Source: Bemisia tabaci (lineage: Eukaryota > Arthropoda > Insecta > Hemiptera > Aleyrodidae). Taken from it: a stretch of 64,000 bases of DNA. The position numbers were made by a program, and so were the translations under genes. The DNA is taken from positions 1 to 64,000 of the forward strand of contig NC_092796.1 in assembly GCF_918797505.1 (NCBI RefSeq), read 5' to 3'. Shown here piece by piece: positions 11,499 to 21,873 of this stretch (its first letter is position 1; the number at the start of each line of letters is the position of its first letter). The notes under the pieces were generated by a model. The model saw only the letters and a list, made by a program, of their open reading frames with translations, had not been told where the DNA came from and made no database searches.

Positions 11499-12213
11499 CT
11501 TAAATAGAAAAATACAGCAAGGTATAGGTAACTATGTAATGAACACTTTTACTGACTAGGGAACTTCTTTTGGATTCTTTGGATCTTCGTTCACCGCTTC
11601 ACCGCGTGAAAGCGGATATTTTTTTAAATGAAATGGTTTGATTTTTAGTTCCTTTAATGAGCCATTGAAAATGAGGGCGCTGAGGCCATGTTACCCGCAT
11701 TCTGATAGATGATCAAAAGGTACATGCTGTAAGCAAAGTCTGTGTCTATGGAGGTGACTCTATTTGGGGCTTGAGGTGATTAGTTCCTCTGGCTTAGTCA
11801 AACTGGCATGAGTTTTATCGCCTCGATTAAGTAGAAAGTCTTGGCAGGTACTGCATCTGCATTTCTAAACGTGAAGAGAATATTTACTTAATTGATGCGA
11901 TGTATTGCAAGACATTTCCAGCATAGCAGAAACTAGGATGAAACACTTCAATGCTACGACACACTACAGCCTTTTTTATCAAGTTCTCCTCATAACTCAG
12001 TACCAGTGATAGGACATTGGTCTTCCTTTAGGAATAGAGTCAATGCATTTGGTTTTTTAATTAACACACTTACGATTTACAATATAATGCACATAATGCT
12101 GTGTTCAGATGCTACGTCTCCAGGTGTTGGGGTGAAAGGTGAAAGACACCATTTTAGACTGTTTTCTTGACATGGTAAAACCATGCAGAATTATCCTCCT
12201 TTAGCCTCCTATA

Positions 12214-12641
12214 AGGCCTTGTCTCCACGGGACGTTTTCATGGGATTTGTCCCAGGTTCGAATCGCAGGAATGAAACTTCTGGTATTTTTCCCAGTTACC
12301 GTCTCCACGGGACGGGGCTCATACAGTCCTGCGACTAGTTTGGGCGGGAAGATAAATTAGTTAAAGTTGAGTATTTAGCCGGGATTTAAATAATAATTCC
12401 ACTCAATTGACAATTTGACACATTATTTTAACTAAACAAACATGAACAATGTAAGTAGTAATGAATAAAATATCGCACAATTCGTTTTCACTTCTTCTTC
12501 TTCTCTCAGTCGGTCCTAGGGGTACAAGTACCATACTTGGTACTGGGAAAAATATTGATTAACTCAATATTTTTCCCAACTTGGTAAGTGGGATTTTTCC
12601 CTGGGACAAATCTCGTGAAACGGCTCGTGGAGACAAGGCCT
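12214..12641. repeat. MITE family E
   Basis: The ends are AGGCCTTGTCTCCACGGGAC and CGTGGAGACAAGGCCT, about 428 bp apart. Inner repeats of CTCCACGGGACG occur near 12302. It lies in the inferred first intron of the DDE gene and has no coding capacity. The target duplication is unclear because the right flank also reads AGGCC. Confidence 0.7.
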
Positions 12642-12789
12642 AGGCCTTGTAGGCTTATTTTGGAAATGATTTTGAAAGGCGGAAAATCCACTTACAGTGT
12701 GTGGAAAACCTGATTAGTGGAGCGGCCTGACTCCTAAGGGAGTTTAACTTTCAATATGACGGTCAGAAAGAAAAGTAGAGGAGACTTAC

Positions 12790-12900
12790 TCATTTCTCCG
12801 GTAGGTAAATCCAATTCGTAAATCAAGGAAGCTCCACGAAAACAATTGTGATTTGTTTTAGTATGCTCACAGACACTAAAATGTAAACCGAACACTGCTT
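12790..12900 (-). other. possible first coding exon of the DDE gene
   Basis: On the minus strand an open stretch ends at 12790 just before a good donor (GTAAGT). It would read ASLIYELDLPTGEM and supply the single base needed to join the exon at 11498 in frame. No initiating ATG in that frame is visible before an in-frame stop near 12900, so a further exon or another explanation is required. Weak support. Confidence 0.3.
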
Positions 12901-13562
12901 AAATGTTTCTCGTAGAAAAACTAATTCGTAGGAGTTCTTCTCCATGCCTACTGTAATTTACAGACACGCATAACCTCCCTACGGCCACACATCCACGGTT
13001 GTTTTTGTTTATCAATACAACGGTTTTAAAATTCACAGCAGTCAACAAAGGAACGAGGAAGAATCCAAGAAGAATTTAATTTAATGGAGAAGTGGCAACA
13101 CCGCCGAATCACCGATGAGCGCTAACCTCACTTGGACAAAAGAGGAGAAATTTCCTATATATTGCACGATTTTCACTGTAAATTTTGACAAGGTTTTCAT
13201 ATTTATCCACACATTAATTCTTATATAATTAGAGTTTTTTACTATATTACGACAGTTCCGTATATATATTTCAATATTTCCTATATATCTTGAATATTTC
13301 ATATATTGCATCATTTCTTATATATTGCAAACATTTTTATCTTTAGTTACAAACGGCCCTTCATACCTGTTCGCGTCCTTGGTCAACTATTTTGAGCCCC
13401 TAACTACAGTTATCGAACTGAGCTTTTAACATTTTCATTGAAGTATAATCATCTTGAGAAACTTGATTACTCCGTCGTTTGTCACAGTGCATCATGGAGG
13501 TAAAATAGTGGGGAGAGAGTTTTTTAAAAAAGAAAACGAGGCCTTTTTCATGGCCAAATCAG
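12901..13562. other. intergenic, very AT-rich, possible DDE gene upstream region
   Basis: Contains repeated TATATATT/CCTATATATTGCA wording between about 13150 and 13340. No coding region is supported. It would include the promoter of the minus-strand gene if that gene starts near 12.9 kb. Confidence 0.4.
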
Positions 13563-13711
13563 ACTAAGTATCGATACCGTCGATACTGGGGTCTTGGCAT
13601 CGATACTGCATGGTATCGATATCGTGGAGTATCGATGCCGAGTATCGTTAAGTATCGATCGAAAGTATCGATACTTTGCAAGTATCGGATAAGTATCGAC
13701 ATCCCTAGTGC
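13563..13711. repeat. cluster of GTATCGAT motifs
   Basis: About 150 bp in which GTATCGA-type words recur some ten times in both orientations, including six ATCGAT cores. The right edge reads ATCGACATCCCTA, whose complement (TAGGGATGTCGAT) resembles a hAT-type end with subterminal repeats. It could instead be a cluster of DREF-like TATCGATA sites. Both readings are inference. Confidence 0.5.
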
Positions 13712-15256
13712 GAGTTGTGAGATAATCTGATAATCGCATCGCTCTCGAAACATGAGCATGAGCGTGAATTAAGAGTTAGAGGTTAGAATCCATTAAGTGA
13801 AATTGGTAGAAATGTATGTATTAAAAGGCATTGAATCACAGGATCAATTAGTTTCTCGTAGACTTTTCCCCTAATACTCGTGGATCGGGAGACTTGTAAT
13901 TTAAGGAGTATGGGTGATGTGATTAGATTCGTGAAAAAGTGTAACCGCATTGCTTGCTTTTAACTAGCGCTTATGGTTTTGATGCAATGATTGTCATCAG
14001 TTAATTTCCTCTACTACACGACCGCACCCTTATGAAGGCAGATGATGAATAAAAGTGGTTACTTCAGTTGTTAAGTACTCTTTCTCTAAATTTTATGTTT
14101 TGGCATCTCCGCTCCGAAATCACAAGGCTGCCGTGTTCCCTAGCTATGCAGATCGCTTGCTAAGTCTGCCCCCTGTGGAAAGTCTAATCATACCTAAGTT
14201 CTCTCCGGTTGGAATTTCTCTACTTCAATGTACGCAAAATAATATTTTGCAGCTGAAGAACACAGCATCTCTCTTGCGGCTATGAAACAATCCAGTTTTC
14301 TCTCTGAGCTAATAGATTTCATGATGTGCTTGACTTGACTGTAGCTTGATCAGTTACCTAGTTCATCCAGGATGTCACCATGCTCTTCCACAACTCTTGT
14401 TGTTTAAACAATTATTGGGCTCCATTAATTAATGTTCGACAATGTTGTGGAAAAGCACGTCGATAGTCCGTCCAAGCATCGAAGGAGAAGTACATTTGTA
14501 TGAAGGTTTGTCAAGTCTGGCTTAAAGTAAGTCATGTACCAGCCTTCCACCTATCAGCACATCTTAGAGCGCCAGTTTTCTGACAAATAGACCAATTCTG
14601 CATTGTCAGACAATGATCTACCTTTTTTAGAATCCTTTCAGATGTTCCAGTAAACTGTAAACATCAAGTAAACATAACCTCACTTTCTTCTTTTACTTTT
14701 ACACAGAGATAGAAGAGATAGCAGCATAGAGTAAGAGTAGTTAGAGGTAAACTCTCCCGTATAGAACCCCTAAGAACTATACCATCATTGCAGCCTGATT
14801 AGAGGTTTTTTTGAAAGTTGATTTCTTACATACGGAAAAAAATCAGCGATTCTCGTAAAATTTGGGGGAAAAAAATAGGAATAGTTGGTTAATAAATTAG
14901 GTATCGCTCGGCATATATAAGAGCTCCGCCGAGTGACGGAAAATTTCAAGGGGGATATTGTGGCAATTTCACGTAAAACTTATGAAACTTATGCGAATGA
15001 ATGAGGCTGCTTATGAACCAACAAAAAACAAATGAAAATTCAATTTTGAATTTTTTATGAGATAAACTTCGTTGGAAAAAAAAACATTGTTAGTTGAACT
15101 TGCAAATCGTCGGCGTGATTTGTTACAGGCTGCGGAACCAACCCGTAAAAAGTACCTAAGTTTAAATGCATGGGAATATCCACCGAAAAAATTAAATTGC
15201 TCATTTAACAGTTTTGTACTTACAAACTGTCCCGACTTGTTCCAAATGAGGAGCTT
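13712..15256. other. intergenic, nothing recognised
   Basis: No gene or clear repeat supported. Short ORFs at 14055-14285 and 15011-15287 lack recognisable motifs. Confidence 0.5.
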
Positions 15257-15932
15257 GGAGGACAAGGCGCATAAATGCAGTTTTTGAAAAAATTAAGATA
15301 TTAATGATATTAAGTAAAACTAGTCTTAAGGTGATTCGTCAAGCTCAAGTGACGTGGTCGAACTGGCATGCGATATATCGCACCTTTTAGGTAAAAAATC
15401 TCGGCAGATTTTGAATTTTCAGCAAAAAAAAGGACGATAGCCCCTGCGCATGAGCCTGAAGAATCATTCTAAACCCAAAAATCGGCAAAATTCAGAGAAA
15501 TGAAAACAGGATAGTGTTTGGAAAAAAACCTCGCATTCGATACCGAAATCGATAGCTGAATCGAATGCGAGGTTTTTTTCCAAACACTATCCTGTTTTCA
15601 TTTCTCTGAATTTTGCCGATTTTTGGGTTTAGAATGATTCTTCAGGCTCATGCGCAGGGGCTATCGTCCTTTTTTTTGCTGAAAATTCAAAATCTGCCGA
15701 GATTTTTTACCTAAAAGGTGCGATATATCGCATGCCAGTTCGACCACGTCACTTGAGCTTGACGAATCACCTAATGCATATTCTGTGGAAAATTCGTTCC
15801 AAATTTCCAATTTTAAAGCATCAAAGAGTCAGTTTGAGCTTACTCTCCGCCATGGATCCATGTAATTTCGAAACTTTAAACACGCATTTCTCGGAATAGC
15901 AAAAACTGCACTTATGTGCCCCTCAAATGTCC
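15257..15932. repeat. MITE family A, copy 2, interrupted by MITE D
   Basis: Begins GGAGGACAAGGCGCATAAATG and aligns with the reverse complement of 540-776. The alignment is split by the 442-bp element at 15330-15771. Sequence resumes precisely on the far side (TGCATATTCTGTGG). The uninterrupted copy therefore serves as an empty site. Confidence 0.8.
15330..15771. repeat. Harbinger-like palindromic MITE D, copy 2
   Basis: A 442-bp palindrome identical in length and very close in sequence to 7095-7536. TAA stands on both sides (15327-15329 and 15772-15774), and the related empty site at family A copy 1 has one such triplet-like position (CTGAATGCAT). This supports a 3-bp TAA duplication. Confidence 0.88.
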
Positions 15933-16291
15933 TTTTCAATAAGGGAAAGCTAATTGAGCTACCACAAAATTGTTGAATCAGCAATTTCATTTTCTTCCGT
16001 GCATTGCAAATTTGATACTTCATGTGAATTTTTAAGACGAACGCCGCTCGTTCGCCTCAAAAAAAGTGAGTGTGGGTGGGTGCTTAGGGAGCTATAAAAT
16101 ACCTAATTTTGAAATTCAGATTTTTTTCACTCTTTCTCATCTTCATAACCCACCTGTAACATACGTCTGCACTACTCAAAAAAGAAGAAGAAAAAAAACG
16201 TACCGTTTTGTATGATCCCCTTCCTCGAATTAGTATTCTGTACCTAAGTAATGAATTTTGAATGAAATTTCGTAATAGTCGGCCTCCTAAG
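15933..16291. other. intergenic, nothing recognised
   Basis: Short AT-rich stretch with no supported feature. Confidence 0.5.
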
Positions 16292-16543
16292 CTGCCGTGC
16301 TAAGGAAAAACGCCGTATGAACATTCAAGGGTTGCCAAATTTCCTTCGATACAATGTTAATTTTGGAGGAAATTCATGAATATTTTCCCTTGAAATTTTC
16401 AGGACTTGTCGGTGGAATTACGAGCAAAATTATCTGAAAAAGTGGAGGGAAAATATTCATGAGTTTACCAGGAAATTCGTGTTTTTCAAAGGAAATGTGG
16501 CAACGCTTATAGCTTCATACGGCGTTTTTCCTTAGCACGGCAG
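16292..16543. repeat. MITE family B, copy 2 (uninterrupted)
   Basis: 252 bp with ends CTGCCGTGCTAAGGAAAAAC and its reverse complement at GTTTTTCCTTAGCACGGCAG. It continues inward with GCCGTATGAAC on the left and TTCATACGGC on the right. It is the uninterrupted form of the element at 1133-1942. Confidence 0.85.
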
Positions 16544-16716
16544 TATGGTGTAATGGTTGTAGCGCCAGCTCGATGATCGGGAGGTCCCGGGTACGATTCC
16601 CGGCCAGACGACCCGAGTTTGATAGTCCTCAAACAATGGTTGCCTGTTACTGGATGAGGGGTTGGAGGGGGACGGGAATAAAGGGCAAGGATTGGCCCTT
16701 GTGCACTATTTGAAGT

Positions 16717-16750
<34 letters not shown>
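16544..16750 (+). mobile_element. tRNA-derived SINE
   Basis: The head has a pol III A box-like TGGTGTAATGGTTGTAGCG and a B box-like GGGTACGATTCCC spaced as in a tRNA, but the acceptor arm does not pair, so it is not a functional tRNA. An unrelated body of about 100 bp follows, then an A run of about 31 (16720-16750). Head, body and poly-A are the structure of a SINE mobilised by a LINE. Target duplication not evident; it abuts MITE B. Confidence 0.75.
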
Positions 16751-16752
<2 letters not shown>

Positions 16753-17558
16753 GTGTATCTTTCCTTCGGAAAATACACTAAAAACTCATGAAATTTAACA
16801 TCTCTGCGACCAACGCCCAAAACCGCAGGGGACGTAACGTCACCGTTTTTTACCGGCTGATGATGAGAGCAGAGACCAGGGGAATATATTTTGCTGTCGA
16901 CGGACTGATCGACCAACAGCCACAATCTCGGCATTTCCATCCGATCATCCATGTTCCGTAGTATCATTGAACATCTATTAAGAGAGTCCAAATGTCGCTT
17001 AAGAGATACTTCATTTCATTGATATCCTTCATAAATGGGCTGGGCCGTTATCGGTCCGAGAAAATCAAACTAAGATCAACAAAGCAACACACACAAGAAA
17101 AGCAACACAGTTCAGGATCGTTTCGGCAGAGTTATGTGGACTAAAGGGGTTAGTCGAGAAAGCTATTTGTTTTGAACAATGTATCGCCTTCAATTTTCAT
17201 TGCGATCAATCCACCGTACAACTGGCTTGTTGAGAAGAACGGGCATTTGCTGATAGGTATCGCGCCTTCATTTCGTTTAACAGGCAACACATCATACACT
17301 ACAGACTGGCAACATTGTATGAGTTTCAGCGCTCTCTGTCGGCATCTGGCCGCAACCCCTCTTGGGTCACATTGCCACAATCGATTCGATATATCGCAGG
17401 GGAGTCTTGTGGAGGTAATGCCGTTGGAGGTAATGCAGTATTCCCAAAACTAATTCCGCGCGCCACTTTTCGATATATCGATTTTTCTGCGCGCGGAGAA
17501 TAGTATTATTGGCTAGATTGGATGTTAGCGATCTGGACCTGCGAATAAAGTTAGGGCC
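16751..17558. other. intergenic, nothing recognised
   Basis: Overlapping short ORFs on both strands between 17150 and 17600 share no motif with known families. Near 17386 and 17470 there are CGATATATCG words like those in the hAT-like MITEs. Confidence 0.45.
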
Positions 17559-17566
17559 CAGAAATG

Positions 17567-17977
17567 TAGAGTACCTATATTGAGAGAGTATGGCCACTGG
17601 GTCCCATGGAGAGGCTTAGGACCCAAAAATGGCGGTGCTTTGTTTTGGTTTTTAAGGATGGGAGGGGGGTCATTGCCAACTTTTGACGGTTATCGCCAAC
17701 CGCACTTGCTGCCAACCTTACTACATCCAAGATCATTTTTCTCAAAAATTGCACACGATTAGCCTTAAAAATATGTAAAAAAGTCGCAATAGTGCATGTG
17801 GGTAAAGTTCTCGTTACGATAAGCAAAGACAACTACATTTCGAATCATTTTGCATTACATTAACTTTATGGCGTCCGCCATTTTTGGGTCCTAAGGGCTC
17901 CATTCAGCCTAAGATGGCTGAGCCAATCAGAGGTGGTAACTCCAGTGGCCATACTCTCTCTTAATATAGGTACTCTA
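17567..17977. repeat. hAT-like MITE family F, copy 1, with 8-bp duplication
   Basis: 411 bp with ends TAGAGTACCTATATTGAGAG and CTCTCTTAATATAGGTACTCTA. It is flanked by a perfect 8-bp duplication CAGAAATG (17559-17566 and 17978-17985). An isolated end of the same family is at about 18245-18271. Eight-bp duplications are characteristic of hAT elements. Confidence 0.88.
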
Positions 17978-17985
17978 CAGAAATG

Positions 17986-19844
17986 CAGCCAACCTATGAA
18001 TTTCAATTATCCAGAACGATTTACTAATACTATTGTTACGAACCGTCGTTTATTAAGCACGTGTTTGACTCAGTTTTTGCATAAATTTACTCAATTTTGC
18101 GGAAGAACGCTCATTTATGTACATTCTTGGCCATCTTGGTTAGAATTGGAACCTGCAGACTGGCAGTGAAATTTTGTGCGTTAGAAGTTGGTTAGAAGGG
18201 TGGCTGCACTTTTGGGCCCTAAGCCCTCCATGAAGCGATCTGTCCATACTCTCGCTATACAGGTACTCTATTTGACGTTCTTCTTCTTCGTCACGAAACA
18301 TGCGAGAGTGTCCTTTCTATAGGCGTAGCCTCACTATTCTATGGTGTGTGTTGGTGTTAGGTGTTACTGGTGATTTTTATCTCTACGACTGAAACCAAGA
18401 ACTTATAATTTTTATTGTGTATGATTAAGAAGTCAAAAAATTCCGGTTGTTAACCGCACAATCGTAAGTATCCATTCTTCTTCCCTAGCCTATTCTTTGC
18501 TCAGTGAAGAGGCAGCCGTCTCACCCGAGCTGTGCAACTTTGAAGCTGTGCGATGGGTTGGATGTTTATTACTAACATAATCGGCTCGTATTGACAAATC
18601 GTCTTTGAACGATTACATGAAAATCATTCCCCCTGCTACGTTTCTGTTCTCATCCACACTCTTCTTCATCACTGTTATTATCTGCATCGATGTATACCTT
18701 GGTTCCTCCTAATATCCGTCGTTTTGAAGCTCCTGACGAAGTAGGTTATGTCATCTTTGTTTTTCCCTTCTTTTGCCGTGTAATAGCTGCATGACCCACT
18801 TCCTTTCGACAAGAACTCCTGGCTTCTCCTTAAGTTCGTACAATTTCATTGCTTCGACGATTCGCATTCAAACTTTGAGCCCAGTCTTCTACTTCTCTTC
18901 CTACCGTACTTTTACTTCTCAATTTAGTATATCTTTCTTTTTTGGCTGTTAATGCAAGGTCCACAACCACCTATCTTATCAGTGGCCATCTCCATCATCC
19001 CAGTGTACAGTGATTAATGAAGATGAACTGCCCAATTATTTCCTCTATGCCAAAAGTATCTCTTCCACTGATGCTGGTTGATCATCAGAGGGTAATGGGT
19101 AAATTGTTGATAACTCTCCCTGCGCAACTGGAATTTCTAAGTAATGTCTGACTATCACTTGGATGAATTCACGATAACGGGAATAGTAGTGCCGCCAGTT
19201 TCATTTTCAAGTATTCTCAAGGCACAAATAGATTTTGGGATAAATTAATTGAAAAGAATATAATTACCCTTAGAGATCGTCTAATTGGTACACTTGCATA
19301 AGGTTTATGCCAAAAATTTTAAGATCTTATCATTACTAAGAATTTTAGATCAAGGTGTGTAACCGACAGAGAAAAATTTCCTGATGGTTATGTACGTAAT
19401 CCCCAAGACATTTCACGATCCCTAAGTCTCCGTGAAGATGATTCCTCATATATTATTGCATGAATCAATGCAAGGTCACAACTTTAAAAGACTTTCAACA
19501 ACAGTTGTTACATGTCTTCGAAAATGCTAACAACTAAACTGGTGACATTTCTATTCTTGTTATCGTGAAATCACCCTGATATAAGCTGGTTTTTTTGGAT
19601 TAAGTAAAGCATCAATGTAGACCAATGGCGTCATATTTTCAGGAAGATTACTCCACCAAGGGAATCTGTCAGAGATAATTATCTAGTAATGAAATCTTAC
19701 TTGGCGGCAGTTCTTTTCTCAGTATATATTTAAGTAATACGTCGGCAATAACGCCAAGTGTTACTGCGTGATAAGGATCTCAATTTTGGGATGTCATCAG
19801 GTGCAGGTGCTGGATTGGTGAATACTGAACTGCCAGGCGGTAAT
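17986..19844. other. intergenic, possibly decayed mobile-element sequence
   Basis: No frame stays open long enough to support a gene. The region up to P0 may be an old degraded element, but I recognise no motif in it. Confidence 0.4.
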
Positions 19845-21078
19845 GAGCTTGTTCAGTAATTCGTAATTCTTGCATTTTTGGAAACTAGAGAGTGCACATA
19901 GTTCACAGGAATTTTCCCCCATTTTTTTGAGCAATATTAACCCACGAAATACGAGTCCAAAAGTCTGTATTTTGGGCTCCCATTTAAATGCGCGCCGCTT
20001 GGGCCATCTCAAAATGGCGCCCATTCTATCCGTCCGGCGGTGGCCACACTTCTGACGTAGCGTGCCAGCGAGGTACCCCTGCGTGCCTCTGCTGCGTGTG
20101 CGTTGTATAAACAAACGAAGATTGATGACACGAAGGATCCAAACAACTCAAAATCTCTTAATTTTAATTAATTTAAATCCATTTTTGACTTCAACCAAGC
20201 ATTTAGCAATAATATTCATCGTAATTTACAACCTGAAGCCACGGCGTATCGGCTCATTTTAAGGTGCATTCTGAAAATCAGTTTTACAAGTCCAATGTCC
20301 AAACCCAGACTTTCTTCTTTTACTATTTTTTGACCATTCTCTTTTCATTTTCGCCTCAAATCAAATGTTTTGCAGTTTCTTTGTCTTAAGTATGTGGTCC
20401 TGAATTCATTCAAGAGTTAGAGGTTCACCATTTATTTAGTATTATAGCCTTTTGACCTCTCAAGCTTCACCAATATGATCTCATGTAGTTTGAAGTTTCT
20501 TTGGCCGAAACCAAGTGATTACACATCTGATGTGTGTCTTATGGCTCCTCAAATTCGCAGTTTAGAACTAAATCAGAGACTGCAGTTACTTAATCCAGTT
20601 CTGCTCTCTTGTTCAATGTTTGTCATAAGTGTTTGTTTGTGTCTGTTCTTTGTAAGTGACCACTGTAGTGCATACACACAGTTATGCTATCGGTACAAGT
20701 ATTATTTCTTGTTTTTTACAGTCAGGACTTTCTCTTAAGCGCAATAATTTACCAAAGAAATTCACCTAGTTGCGTAAATAATTTGGTGTGTAGATATTCT
20801 GTTAATATCTCCTTGCGGTGATGCAAAGTTTCTGAGATCTGTCAAAAGTGGGTTTTGCATTTAGACGGTCTCTCTTGTATGACAAAATTACTGCTCTGGC
20901 AGCTTCAAATTTATACTTTGATCTCTGATTCATCACTTAATGACACTCGTGCGGTGTCATTTATCTTTAATCAGTTAAAAGCTATTTCGACAATGAATCA
21001 TCAAAGGTCCGATTTAAGAAGGAATTTTCTGGTGTGTGCTGCGGCTGAACCGACATCACAACTCTCGAAAGCGTCAAC
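19845..21078 (+). repeat. P0 left arm
   Basis: Pairs in reverse orientation with 27690-27858, 29490-30197 and 35518-35874. It is the undisturbed arm and therefore gives the empty sites for P3 (CAAATTTATAC near 20906) and for the Helitron (AAGCATTTAGC near 20200). Confidence 0.88.
20868..21078 (+). other. exon-like coding remnant inside P0 arm
   Basis: The stretch reads as protein-like sequence without stops (SSLNDTRAVSFIFNQLKA, then STMNHQRSDLRRNFLVCAAA and EPTSQLSKAS). In the right arm (minus strand, 27858-27690) the same reading continues into FENLSGSGNG and ends at a GTAAGTGG donor-like site near 27654. I do not recognise the family. It may be a captured gene fragment. Confidence 0.35.
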
Positions 21079-21123
21079 CAAGACATGACCATTCGTCTGG
21101 AAGTGGAAATATTTTCCAACTCA

Positions 21124-21250
21124 TCAGCAGGCCAATTATTGAAGGCTTAGAGCAACCCGACAAGACATCAAATTCAGATATATTACGTGGATAAGATAGG
21201 GTTATGTCTTATCATGTCGGGCTGACATAGTTTCAATAATTGGGTCGCTG
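21124..21250. repeat. short inverted-repeat element
   Basis: Ends CAGCAGGCCAATTATTGAA and TTCAATAATTGGGTCGCTG, with inner arms around CCCGACAAGACAT and ATCATGTCGGG. Related to the nested element at 1209-1751. It lies in the P0 loop. Confidence 0.6.
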
Positions 21251-21873
21251 GTAGATTAACAGGTAAGATTTGTAAAGTCACTTAGGTATCACAAGTTACA
21301 TTCGCATCTGTTGCGGAACAGTTTTTGTAAGTATGCTTACCTTTGTGGAGATTAATTGATAACAAAGCGAGCATATCAATGTCATAGCCTAACTAGAGAA
21401 CCTCTTACGTTGATTTACAAGGTTTCAGACTTTCTGTTTCTCTTCGATTATTAAATCATGCAACGAAATGTTACAAATGTCATCCCCAGATAACCTTAAC
21501 CATGTTCCTGACTTATTCTTATGGGAGGATGTAATTCCATGTCTTTTCAAAATCCTTCCATCTGTCTGTACCTGAGAAATTCAATGAACCAGCCGACTTT
21601 GGGACTTTTAATAAGAATCGTCAGCAACTTTACCAGTGAAATTATCATTAGGTGTTTTTGAACAAAGGGATTTTATTAAAATTTTTGTTGGACAGGTTTG
21701 ACTCACCCTGAATACTTAAAAAGAGAGAACAAAAATATTTTCTTCACTCTAGAAAGACATGAAACTGACCAAGCCGTAGGTAGGTAAGTAGTTTTGATCA
21801 CTTCATTCCATGAAATATAATGAGCCTTGTTGCTGCAGGAAACACAGCATACTAGCAGGAATCCTCAAATAAA

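Noticed and set aside
16544..16612. tRNA gene
   Set aside because: A and B box-like words are present, but the acceptor stem does not pair and a body plus poly-A follow. A SINE explains it better.
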